Below, in pieces: positions 55,706 through 64,000 of a stretch of 64,000 nucleotides of DNA. The notes beneath the pieces were generated by a model. The model did no database searches, was not told where the DNA came from, and saw only the letters and a list, made by a program, of their open reading frames with translations. The translations under genes were made by a program, and so were the position numbers. Where the stretch lies: the NCBI GenBank assembly GCA_946887045.1, contig CAMPKC010000012.1, positions 29,408 to 93,407 of the forward strand, written 5' to 3'. Source of the stretch: an uncultured Sphingobacteriaceae bacterium (GTDB lineage: Bacteria > Bacteroidota > Bacteroidia > Sphingobacteriales > Sphingobacteriaceae). The number at the start of each line of letters is the position of its first letter. The stretch's first letter is position 1.

Positions 55706-58700
55706 ATGATTAAACCATTACTCCATCATGTTCCGATAAAGAGAAATAAAGGCTTAAGTGCTTTGTTCTTAATCCTCTTTTCTTTTATTATTTCTCAAGC
55801 CTTGCAGGCTCAAACATTTGTCCATCCCGGTATTCCATTTACCAGCAGCGATCTGGATCAACTAAAGGAGAATATCACGAAAGAACCATGGCTTTCAGCT
55901 TACAATGCTTTTAAAAATGATTCCAGATCTAAGCTTAGCTATGGGATGCAGGGGCCACATGCTACGGTAACACGCGCTCCGAACTTAAACAACACCCAGT
56001 GGAAGAGTGATATGCAGGCGATCCACAACCTCACTTTTATGTATGTTTTTACAGGAGATAGTGCTTATGCACGGAAGGCAACCAATATGCTGGATGCCTG
56101 GGCGGTTACCAACACCGTTTGGGGAGGAAATGAAAGTATGCTGGATATCGGTGACTATGCCCAGTATTGGGCTACAGCTGCCGAAATACTCCGCTATACT
56201 TTTCCTGGTTGGACCGCAGCCAATACACAACATGTAGAAAAGTATTTTTCTGAAGTGTTATTCCCGACTTCCTGGGTGCCCTATCCATTACGCGACCAGA
56301 ACAAAGGGGCTATTCAGTTAAAAATAGCTCTGGGCGCAGCGATTTTTTGTAATGATGTCACCCGGTTTAACCAGTCGATTGAAGTGTACAGGATGGATGC
56401 CGGCGGTGGTATGCGCAACTCGCTGCCTAATGGCGAAGTAGGGGATACTGGCCGCGACGACCACTGGCGTGTGCAGGCAGCTGCCCTGGCCTGGTTTGCA
56501 GAAGTTGCCTACAAGCAGAAGGTAGATATGTTTTCCGAGCTGGACAAGCGGGTGTTGGCGATCGGTGAACTGTATCATAAATATGCCTTTGACGGCGCTA
56601 CAATGACATATATTCCCTTTGGAGGTTATGCAAGTTATTGGACCGGCTGGGGAATTCAGCCTGGAGCAAGGGTTGGAGATATGACCAATCTAATTTACAG
56701 CGCTTATAATGTTCGTAAGGGAATACCTACCCCTCATACCGACAGGATGCGGGCTGCTTTAGGTGGCGCAGGTGGTGATTTCTTATATCTGAAATCCTCT
56801 GACACGTCCACGGCCACCGTTTTGCCACAGAAATATTATCCTGCCGATCATGTGCAGCCGGTGAGCAACCTCACCAATATAGATATCGGTAATACCGGAC
56901 TCGCAGGCAGCGCTTCGTTCAATAACGGTATCTGGACACTTAAGGCTGCCGGAACTTCAACGAGCAATGCCTTCAGCTTCAATTTTAAAAAAGTCAGCGG
57001 CGATGCAGGTTTGGTCGTAAAGGTGAACAGTGTGTCCCCTCTTAGCGGAGGTTGCGGCGTTATGTTACGCGAATCGCTGGCACCTGGTTCCCGTTTTTGG
57101 GATGTTTATCTCGGGGCGAACGGCGGTGTAGGGAGGCATTACCAACCCAAAGCACCCTGGTGGTTAAAAATTGAGCGTGTAGACACCAGGATTTTTACGT
57201 ACCATTCTCAAGATGGTGTTCATTGGACCAATATTGGTTGTGCTTATTCTGCAACGGGTTTCCCAACAGATTTGTATGCGGGATTTTATACCATCTCAAA
57301 TAATGCATCGGCGCTGAACTCTGCCACGTTCAGTAATGTGGCCTATAGCCAAACTGCTCCTACCGGTTCTCCGGAGATCAGCAGTGCTACAACAGTTACA
57401 GCTACTATTGGCGAGCCTTTCAGTTACAACATCATTGCAAGTGCCAATCCATCTACCTATAGTGCCAGCGGCTTGCCTGCAGGATTAAGTATTAATACAT
57501 CTACAGGAGTTATTTCCGGTACTCCAACCGAATTAGGACAAAGCGAAGTTACCATAGCCGCTACTAATGCCAGCGGCAGCGGTAGTGCAACCCTCATTCT
57601 AAAAGTGATCAATAACGAGGCACCTGCAGCGCCGGATTCGGCTGTAGCAGCAATTGTTAATACAACACAAATTAAACTTACCTGGACGGCTTCAGCGAAC
57701 GCTACCAGTTATTCTGTAAAACGTTCGCAAACAGCGGGAAGTGACTATACGACTATCCAGACAGGGATTACAGGCACCACTTTTACGGATATAGCTCCGG
57801 TACCGGAAGTTAATAACTATTATGTAATTACGGCACTTGCTGGAGATAGAGAAAGCGGCGTTTCAAACGAGGTATTCGCGTCTGTTCCGCCGGGAGTGCC
57901 GACTAAGCCTGTTGTGGTTAACGGTGACCAACAGATTAGCCTTAGCTGGGACGCAGCTTCAGGTGCTAATACCTATAACGTAAAACGCAGCGCATCCATG
58001 GGCGGGCCATATACTACCGTCGCTTCTGTTGCAACGAGCAGTTACACAGATGTTAACCTTACAAATGGAAGTGCTTACTATTATGTAGTGTCTTCCATGG
58101 GCAATACAAAGGAAAGCGCTAATTCGCCGGAAGCGTTTGGTGTACCGGGCTCAAGTTCTGTAATCTGGAGTCCTACGCCTGTTACTGATTCTCTGAATTA
58201 TGCTGCTAACTGGCAGGGAAATGCCCTTCCGGTAAACCCAGCAATTTTAACCTTTGGAGCTTCTACAGATTCTGTTTTAACTAACGATATCACAGGTCTT
58301 GAGGTTTCGAGAATGCTTTTCGATGCTGGTGCAAGTGCCTATACTATTGGCGGTAACAGTATCACCCTGAAAAGTGATGTGGTAAATAATTCAGCAAAAA
58401 CACAAATAATAACTGCTCCGGTGGTTTTAAACGACCAGCTGAATGTGAATACAAATACTGCTACTGTGGTTATTTCGGGCGGTATGACTGGTCCTGGAAG
58501 CCTCTTAAAAACAGGAAGCAGGCTTCTTGTCATTTCAGGAGCAAATACCTACTCGGGTGGGACTACCATTAATGGAACCACTGGTGGTTGGCCTCCTGTA
58601 AATGGTATTGGAATAGCTGGAACCGGAACGGGAACCCAGAGTGTGCCAACCGCTGGCCCATTGGGAACCGGAAAGATCATCATGAACGGAGGTTCATTGT

Positions 58701-61700
58701 ACTCTGAATCGGGCGACGCGACGATTTACAATGATATCGAAGTTACTGCCGGAAAGAGAAGTTACATGTATGAAACCAGCTGGGCTTTAACTCTTAGGGG
58801 AAAGTTGACTGGTACCGGTACGCTTGAACATGATGGCAATACTTATGCAGGCTTGCACCTTTTCGGAGATAACAGCGAGTTTGCCGGTACATTTATATCA
58901 AAATTGCGTAGTGGTAGCCAACGGGTACGTTTCGAAACCCCTCAGTCGGGAAGTGCCAAAGCTCATTGGTTGTTAGATGCCAATGGGGTTGATTGCCACA
59001 GTCTTCAGTTTCAAACAGGTACGCTGCATTTTGGCGGACTTTCGGGAAGAGGATATCTGCGTAACAACGTAGGAGGCTCTCCGGTAATCAGCATCGGCGC
59101 GTTAAATACCAATACATATTTCAGTGGCACCTTTGCCAACTATTTACTTGTGGAAAAAGTAGGTACAGGAACCTTGATGTTTGGCGGGAACCATACTTAT
59201 GGCGGAACAACCACGGTTAAAAAAGGAAAATTCCTGTTAAGCAACAACCCAAGCAGCGGTACTTTTCCTAGCCCGGTTATTGTGGAAGAGGGTGCATTTG
59301 GTGGAACGGGTAAAGGTACCGGTTCAGCTACGATTGGAATAGGAAATGGCCCTGGTGCTGTTTTTGAGCCAGGAAATGACGCTGTAGGTTCGCTTACGAT
59401 AGGTGCACTTACCCTAAAGGCAGATGCTACTTATAAAGCAGAACTTAATTTAGGCACTGCAGTCGGCGATAAAGTTACAACAACAGGTGTAAGTCTGCTT
59501 AACAGCCCGATTTTATCAGTAAGCAGTATTGCGGGTACATTGCCATCAGGAACGGCTTACACGCTAATCGATAATACCGGAACATTACCTATAGCCGGAA
59601 CATTTAAAGATTTACCGGAAATGTCGCTGGTGAGCACCGGTGGTTATGATTTCCGTATTACTTATAAAGGAGGTACAGGTAATGATGTTCAATTATTGGA
59701 CGATCGTACCTTGCCAGTTGTTATTACCAGTGCAGCAGCAGACACTACACTGATTGATAGGCATTTCTCTTACACTATTGCAGGTATTAAGTCGCCAAAC
59801 AGCTTTAATGCTACAGGACTGCCTGCGGGTTTAAGTATTGATACCACATCAGGTATAATATCGGGAACTCCAACAGAGTTTGGTGTTTTTTCTGTGGCCC
59901 TAACAGCTTCAAACGGAACTACAACAGGCACACAAACGTTGCTACTAACCGTACAAAGCACGGTGGTAAGCGGTGTTATCGTCGCATCAGGCGATGCTAA
60001 AAATATTATTGAATGGGATCAGATTCCGAACTTTAGTTATAATGTTAAGCGTTCAACTACTTCAGGGGGAACTTATACTACTATCGGAACTGTTTCGGGT
60101 ACCAAGTTCACTGACGCGAATGTTATTAATGGAAGTACGTATTATTATGTAGTTTCTTCTGTTGATAGCCTGGGTGAAAATCCTAATAGTACTGAAGTGG
60201 CGGCAACACCAACTGTTGGACAAGTTGCTTACCTGAAATTTAACGAAGCAAGCGGAACACGTGGTATCGATGGCTGGGGTGCAAATCACGGCACATTAGC
60301 AGTTACTGCAAGCCGTAGTGTTGGCAGAGAGGGGCAAGCACTTAAACTGGACGGAACCGCTAACTCTTATGCTACGCTTCCAACTGATATAGTGAGTACC
60401 TTATCTGACTATACGATATCCTCATGGATAAAAATGGATGCTTTAGCTAACTGGATGCGTGTATTTGACTTTGGAACGGGAACATCCAAGTACATGTTTT
60501 TATCCGCACAAGCGGGAGCTGCAGGCCAGGTACGTTTTGCAATTAAAAACGGAGGGTCAGAACAGGGTATGACCTATAATTACGCCGTTCCACTTAATAC
60601 CTGGACTCACTTTGCAATTACTCAGTCAGGCAATACCTGCAGTATGTATATTAACGGAGCTTTAGTTTCTTCTAATACCGGCGTTACTATCAAGCCTTCA
60701 ACGATAGGCACTATGAACCAGAATTACCTGGGTAAATCTCAATGGCCTGACCCTATGTTTAAAGGTGCTATTGATGAATTTAAGATTTACAGCAGGGCTT
60801 TAAGTGCATCAGAAATTGCTGCAGGTTATACAAGTCAAACGATCACGCTAAATGCGATTGCCTCAAAATTAATGGGTGACGAGGATTTTGATCCTGCTGC
60901 GACAGTTTCTTCAGGCCTTCCGGTAACTTACACCAGTTCTGATACCACAGTTGCAAAAATTGTAAGTGGTAAAGTACGTATTCTTGCTGCCGGAACTTCC
61001 ACCATTACTGCTTCACAGAATGGAAGTAGTGTTTACTGGCCAGCAACATCACAATCAAAAGTTTTATCGGTTGCCATCACTAACGATACTCAACCGATTA
61101 CGTTAATTGGCAGGCCATTTACGTATACCATTTCTAATAAGCCACTCAGCAATTTTACGGCAACAGGTTTGCCTGCCGGCGTAAGCTTAAATGCCGCAAC
61201 TGGAGTAATATCTGGTACGCCTACTGAGTTTGGTATTTTCCCTGTAACCTTAACCGCCAGCAATGGCAGCAGTACAGGTACGCAAATTATCACCTTAACG
61301 GTACAAAACAGTGTAGTAAGCAATGTTCTGGTTGCCGCAGGTGATGCTAAGAACATAATAGAATGGGATCCTATTCAGAACTTTACATACAATGTTAAGC
61401 GGTCAACTACATCAGGAGGCCCCTATACTACTATCGCGAATGTGAGCACTACTAAGTTCACCGATTCGAATATTAGCAATGGAACTATTTATTACTATGT
61501 AGTTGCTTCGGTGGATAGTGTTGGTGAAAAGTCTTCCAGCGTAGAGGTAGTGGCAAGACCAAATATCGGTCAGTTTACTTACCTGAAATTTGACGAGGCA
61601 AGCGGAATACGCAGCATCGATAGCTGGGGAGCTACTCACGGCACCTTAGCAGCCACAGCAACCCGGAGCGCCGGAAAATACGGAACCTCAATAAAGCTGG

Positions 61701-64000
61701 ATGGCACGGCGAACGCTTATGCTACTCTGCCAACGGGAATAGTAAGTACTTTAAATGACTTTACTATATCCTCATGGGTAAACATGGATGCTAAAGCAAA
61801 CTGGATGAGGGTATTTGACTTTGGGACAGGAACCAGCAAGTATATGTTCTTAACGATCCAGGCCGGAACGGCTAATATTATGCGTTATGCGATTAAAAAT
61901 GGAGGCTCAGAGCAGCAGGTAAGTTATAACTACACTTTACCGCTTAGCACCTGGACTCACTTTGCTATCACCCAATCGGGCAATACATGTAGCATGTACA
62001 TTAACGGAGCTTTAGTTGCCACTAATACCGGCGTTACGATTAAGCCTTCTACCATTGGTAGTACAAACCTGAATTACCTTGGCAAAGCACAGTTTAATGA
62101 TCCGATGTTTAAAGGTTCAATTGATGAATTTAAGATTTCCAACAGGGCTTTAAGCGCTGCTGAGATTGCTGAAAGCATGAGGTCAGAACAAAACATTACG
62201 TTTATTGCTCTTGCTGAAAAAGGGCTTGGTGATGCGGATTTTGATCCTTCAGCTACCACTGCTTCAGGTCTTCCTGTAACGTATACAAGTTCAAATCCTT
62301 CAGTTGCAACTATTGTGGATGGAAAGGTGCATATTTTAGCTACCGGAACCTCAACGATCACAGCATCGCAGGCAGGAAATGCCGATTACACAGCGGCACC
62401 GTCGATAGCACGGGTACTAACGGTTAAAAATGCACAGTCTATCAACTTCCCGGCATTTGCTCAGAAAGTTGTTGGCGATGCAGATTTCGATGCGGCAGCA
62501 ACCGCAAGTTCAGGCCTGACTGTAACTTACAGCAGTTCAAATCCTAATGTCGCAATTATTGTAGATGGGAAGGTGCATATTTTAGCTGCCGGAACTTCAA
62601 CTATTACTGCATTGCAGGCTGGAAATGCCGAATACGTACCGGCAAGTTCAACTCAAATGCTTACGGTAAACAAAAAAGATCAAAGCATCACATTTGCTGC
62701 CCTTGCGCCAAAAACCATTGGCGATGCAGATTTTGATGCAGCAGCAACAGCAAGTTCAGGCTTAGCGGTAGCGTACGTGAGCTCAGATTCTACAGTTGCA
62801 ACAGTTGTTAATGGGCAATTGCATATTACTGGTGCAGGTATCATAACTATCACCGCTTCGCAGGCAGGGAACTCGCAGTATAAGGCAGCGGTTTCTGTCA
62901 CGCAAACGCTTATCGTAAATAGAAAAGAGCAAAGCATCACATTTGCTGCCCTTGCACCAAAAACAACTGGCGATGCAGATTTTGATGCAGCAGCAACAGC
63001 AAGTTCAGGCTTAACGGTAGCATACGAAAGTTCAGATTCTAAAGTAGCAACGATAGTTGATGGTAAAGTCCATCTGGTTGGTGCCGGTACTACCGTCATC
63101 ACGGCTTCACAAGATGGAGATGAAAGCTATGATGCTGCGCCTTCGGTAAGTCAGGAACTAAACGTATTTACCCCTCCAACAGTACTAGCAAAAAATATAG
63201 AAGTAGAATTAAATGCAAGCGGTACTGCTTCAATTATAGCAGCACAGGTGGATAGTGGTTCGATCAGCTATTCAGGAGAATTAAACTTAACAGTAGATCA
63301 AAATTCTTTTGGGTGCTCAAACGTGGGAACTCCGGTTACTGTAACACTTACAGGAACCGACGCCAAAGGTTATTCTAGTTCTGCAACAGCACAAGTAACA
63401 GTTGTTGACCACCAGAAGCCAGTTCTTACTGCTCCGGCGGATCAGTTATTTTGTTTTGCAGGAAGTACTTATACGCTTCCATTGGTGGTTGCTTCAGATA
63501 ATTGCGGTGTGGCTTCCATTACCTACACGGTAAGTGGCGCTACAGAAAGAACTGGATCAGGAGCTGATGCAAGTGGCGTTTTCAATGAAGGTACATCAAC
63601 GGTTAGCTTTATAGTTACCGATGTTCATGGTAATGTGAGTAGTTCGGAAACTGTTGTTACGGTCAATCCCTTATTGAGTTCTGCTATAACGGATGTATAT
63701 GCAATGAATTCATCGACGGATGAGAAGAATACCATTTACCTTGGTTACGGTCCTTCTTCCCTAACTGTAAATGCAACAACAAACGGCGGTACGGCTCCAT
63801 ATATTTATGCATGGAGTACCGGTGCAACTACGCCATCAATCAGTGTAAATGCTGAAGGAACATATACCGTAATCATAACAGATGCGAAGGGATGTCAAAC
63901 AACGTCTTCTATACTTATCCATGTTCAGGATGTTCGTTGCGGAAATAATAACGATAAGGTGATGGTATGTCATAATGGTCAGACCATTTGTGTTGCTTCA
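55706..64000 (+). CDS. Giant secreted multidomain protein with N-terminal alginate-lyase-like domain, 3'-truncated by the window edge
   Basis: One frame runs from ATG 55706 to the last base without a stop, giving at least 2765 residues. A signal peptide (about 1-37) precedes an alginate-lyase-superfamily alpha/alpha domain (about 45-345: NNTQWKSDMQAIHNL, RDQNKGAIQLKIALGAAIF, GDTGRDDHWRVQAAAL). A DUF1349-like sandwich (about 390-550) is followed by a putative-Ig domain, two FN3 domains (about 637-812), and autotransporter-associated beta-strand repeats (about 850-1330: SGANTYSGGTTINGT, GGNHTYGGTTTVKKGK). Then comes a 451-residue duplicated block with putative-Ig, FN3, LamG and Ig-like modules, further Ig-like repeats to about 2487, an HYR-type domain and a PKD/SprB-like repeat. 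The last residues (CGNNNDKVMVCHNGQTICVAS) resemble the segment found before secretion C-termini in large Bacteroidota proteins. It is probably a surface or secreted polysaccharide lyase or adhesin. Confidence 0.9.
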   Translation, partial: MIKPLLHHVPIKRNKGLSALFLILFSFIISQALQAQTFVHPGIPFTSSDLDQLKENITKEPWLSAYNAFKNDSRSKLSYGMQGPHATVTRAPNLNNTQWKSDMQAIHNLTFMYVFTGDSAYARKATNMLDAWAVTNTVWGGNESMLDIGDYAQYWATAAEILRYTFPGWTAANTQHVEKYFSEVLFPTSWVPYPLRDQNKGAIQLKIALGAAIFCNDVTRFNQSIEVYRMDAGGGMRNSLPNGEVGDTGRDDHWRVQAAALAWFAEVAYKQKVDMFSELDKRVLAIGELYHKYAFDGATMTYIPFGGYASYWTGWGIQPGARVGDMTNLIYSAYNVRKGIPTPHTDRMRAALGGAGGDFLYLKSSDTSTATVLPQKYYPADHVQPVSNLTNIDIGNTGLAGSASFNNGIWTLKAAGTSTSNAFSFNFKKVSGDAGLVVKVNSVSPLSGGCGVMLRESLAPGSRFWDVYLGANGGVGRHYQPKAPWWLKIERVDTRIFTYHSQDGVHWTNIGCAYSATGFPTDLYAGFYTISNNASALNSATFSNVAYSQTAPTGSPEISSATTVTATIGEPFSYNIIASANPSTYSASGLPAGLSINTSTGVISGTPTELGQSEVTIAATNASGSGSATLILKVINNEAPAAPDSAVAAIVNTTQIKLTWTASANATSYSVKRSQTAGSDYTTIQTGITGTTFTDIAPVPEVNNYYVITALAGDRESGVSNEVFASVPPGVPTKPVVVNGDQQISLSWDAASGANTYNVKRSASMGGPYTTVASVATSSYTDVNLTNGSAYYYVVSSMGNTKESANSPEAFGVPGSSSVIWSPTPVTDSLNYAANWQGNALPVNPAILTFGASTDSVLTNDITGLEVSRMLFDAGASAYTIGGNSITLKSDVVNNSAKTQIITAPVVLNDQLNVNTNTATVVISGGMTGPGSLLKTGSRLLVISGANTYSGGTTINGTTGGWPPVNGIGIAGTGTGTQSVPTAGPLGTGKIIMNGGSLYSESGDATIYNDIEVTAGKRSYMYETSWALTLRGKLTGTGTLEHDGNTYAGLHLFGDNSEFAGTFISKLRSGSQRVRFETPQSGSAKAHWLLDANGVDCHSLQFQTGTLHFGGLSGRGYLRNNVGGSPVISIGALNTNTYFSGTFANYLLVEKVGTGTLMFGGNHTYGGTTTVKKGKFLLSNNPSSGTFPSPVIVEEGAFGGTGKGTGSATIGIGNGPGAVFEPGNDAVGSLTIGALTLKADATYKAELNLGTAVGDKVTTTGVSLLNSPILSVSSIAGTLPSGTAYTLIDNTGTLPIAGTFKDLPEMSLVSTGGYDFRITYKGGTGNDVQLLDDRTLPVVITSAAADTTLIDRHFSYTIAGIKSPNSFNATGLPAGLSIDTTSGIISGTPTEFGVFSVALTASNGTTTGTQTLLLTVQSTVVSGVIVASGDAKNIIEWDQIPNFSYNVKRSTTSGGTYTTIGTVSGTKFTDANVINGSTYYYVVSSVDSLGENPNSTEVAATPTVGQVAYLKFNEASGTRGIDGWGANHGTLAVTASRSVGREGQALKLDGTANSYATLPTDIVSTLSDYTISSWIKMDALANWMRVFDFGTGTSKYMFLSAQAGAAGQVRFAIKNGGSEQGMTYNYAVPLNTWTHFAITQSGNTCSMYINGALVSSNTGVTIKPSTIGTMNQNYLGKSQWPDPMFKGAIDEFKIYSRALSASEIAAGYTSQTITLNAIASKLMGDEDFDPAATVSSGLPVTYTSSDTTVAKIVSGKVRILAAGTSTITASQNGSSVYWPATSQSKVLSVAITNDTQPITLIGRPFTYTISNKPLSNFTATGLPAGVSLNAATGVISGTPTEFGIFPVTLTASNGSSTGTQIITLTVQNSVVSNVLVAAGDAKNIIEWDPIQNFTYNVKRSTTSGGPYTTIANVSTTKFTDSNISNGTIYYYVVASVDSVGEKSSSVEVVARPNIGQFTYLKFDEASGIRSIDSWGATHGTLAATATRSAGKYGTSIKLDGTANAYATLPTGIVSTLNDFTISSWVNMDAKANWMRVFDFGTGTSKYMFLTIQAGTANIMRYAIKNGGSEQQVSYNYTLPLSTWTHFAITQSGNTCSMYINGALVATNTGVTIKPSTIGSTNLNYLGKAQFNDPMFKGSIDEFKISNRALSAAEIAESMRSEQNITFIALAEKGLGDADFDPSATTASGLPVTYTSSNPSVATIVDGKVHILATGTSTITASQAGNADYTAAPSIARVLTVKNAQSINFPAFAQKVVGDADFDAAATASSGLTVTYSSSNPNVAIIVDGKVHILAAGTSTITALQAGNAEYVPASSTQMLTVNKKDQSITFAALAPKTIGDADFDAAATASSGLAVAYVSSDSTVATVVNGQLHITGAGIITITASQAGNSQYKAAVSVTQTLIVNRKEQSITFAALAPKTTGDADFDAAATASSGLTVAYESSDSKVATIVDGKVHLVGAGTTVITASQDGDESYDAAPSVSQELNVFTPPTVLAKNIEVELNASGTASIIAAQVDSGSISYSGELNLTVDQNSFGCSNVGTPVTVTLTGTDAKGYSSSATAQVTVVDHQKPVLTAPADQLFCFAGSTYTLPLVVASDNCGVASITYTVSGATERTGSGADASGVFNEGTSTVSFIVTDVHGNVSSSETVVTVNPLLSSAITDVYAMNSSTDEKNTIYLGYGPSSLTVNATTNGGTAPYIYAWSTGATTPSISVNAEGTYTVIITDAKGCQTTSSILIHVQDVRCGNNNDKVMVCHNGQTICVAS
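59717..62427 (+). repeat. 451-residue tandem duplication inside the giant protein
   Basis: Copy 1 (59717-61069) and copy 2 (61070-about 62427) each encode putative-Ig, FN3, LamG-like and Ig-like modules. Landmarks such as GAATGGGATC (60011 and 61361), ACCTGAAATT (60231 and 61581) and TTAACGGAGC (60651 and 62001) are exactly 1350 bases apart. Single-codon differences near both ends make the offset 1353 there. Confidence 0.92.
62189..63168 (+). repeat. Array of four Ig-like repeats of 82-83 residues
   Basis: Units start at 62189, 62435, 62681 and 62930; a fifth, separated unit lies at 60836-61078. Each follows Q-S-I-T-F-x-A-L-A-x-K-x-x-G-D-A-D-F-D. Units 3 and 4 are almost identical at DNA level over their first 80 bases, indicating recent duplication or conversion. 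Confidence 0.9.

Noticed and set aside
55985..63102. Several reverse-strand open frames opposite the giant gene
   Set aside because: They are shadows of the repetitive Ser/Thr/Ala-rich coding frame and lack recognisable domains.

Overview
The window looks like chromosomal DNA of a Bacteroidota bacterium, most likely a Sphingobacteriaceae-type soil or plant-associated organism (Pedobacter/Mucilaginibacter-like). The support is SusC/SusD pairs, two hybrid two-component regulators with AraC output domains, an ECF sigma/FecR/STN-SusC signalling trio, promoters with the Bacteroidota -7 box TAnnTTTG, few Shine-Dalgarno sequences, and lipoprotein-type signal peptides. The genus is inferred, not shown.

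Region 1 (1-14520) is a nitrogen-oxide respiration and detoxification island. It holds the 3' part of a quinol-type nitric oxide reductase, a DUF2249-ScdA_N-hemerythrin iron-sulfur repair protein (RIC), two tandem Rrf2 regulators with a three-Cys cluster motif, a lipoprotein cytochrome c, and a Sec-type (clade II) nitrous oxide reductase operon: nosZ, a nosB-like membrane gene, nosL, nosD, nosF and nosY. A small Cys-containing membrane protein, a TonB-dependent receptor and a PepSY membrane protein follow directly and may form a metal (copper?) acquisition unit serving NosZ. A convergent DGC-domain gene closes the island. Four copies of one inverted-repeat operator (AAAGATAnn/nnTnTCTTT) lie before ric, before the cytochrome c/nos operon (two copies) and before the DGC gene. 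At least two cover the -7 box. I infer a nitric-oxide-responsive regulon controlled by one or both Rrf2 proteins, with an FNR/CRP-type palindrome centred near -41 of the outer nos promoter.

Region 2 (14817-32923) is a galactan/arabinogalactan utilisation locus. It has two alpha/beta hydrolases, a GH43-like enzyme, an Ig-GH53 endo-galactanase, SusC/SusD, a GH2 beta-galactosidase, a second (lipoprotein) GH53 and a 1371-residue hybrid two-component regulator. A 21-bp-phased direct repeat before susC resembles a sequence before the regulator gene.

Region 3 (33848-55218) is a second polysaccharide locus. It begins with ECF sigma, FecR and an STN-containing SusC with its SusD. It continues with two GH43_24-type exo-beta-1,3-galactanases that look partly homogenised, a GH115 alpha-glucuronidase, a GH43 enzyme broken by one missing base, a second hybrid regulator and a GH31 enzyme. 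Together these suggest type II arabinogalactan or glucuronidated side chains as substrate. A hairpin element tagged GGTTAGTTT recurs between genes of both loci.

Region 4 (55706-64000, running off the end) is one uninterrupted frame of at least 2765 residues. It encodes a secreted giant with an N-terminal alginate-lyase-like domain, a DUF1349-like domain, FN3 and putative-Ig domains, autotransporter-type beta-strand repeats, two LamG-like domains inside a 451-residue tandem duplication, and a run of Ig-like repeats. No tRNA, rRNA, CRISPR array or insertion sequence was recognised.
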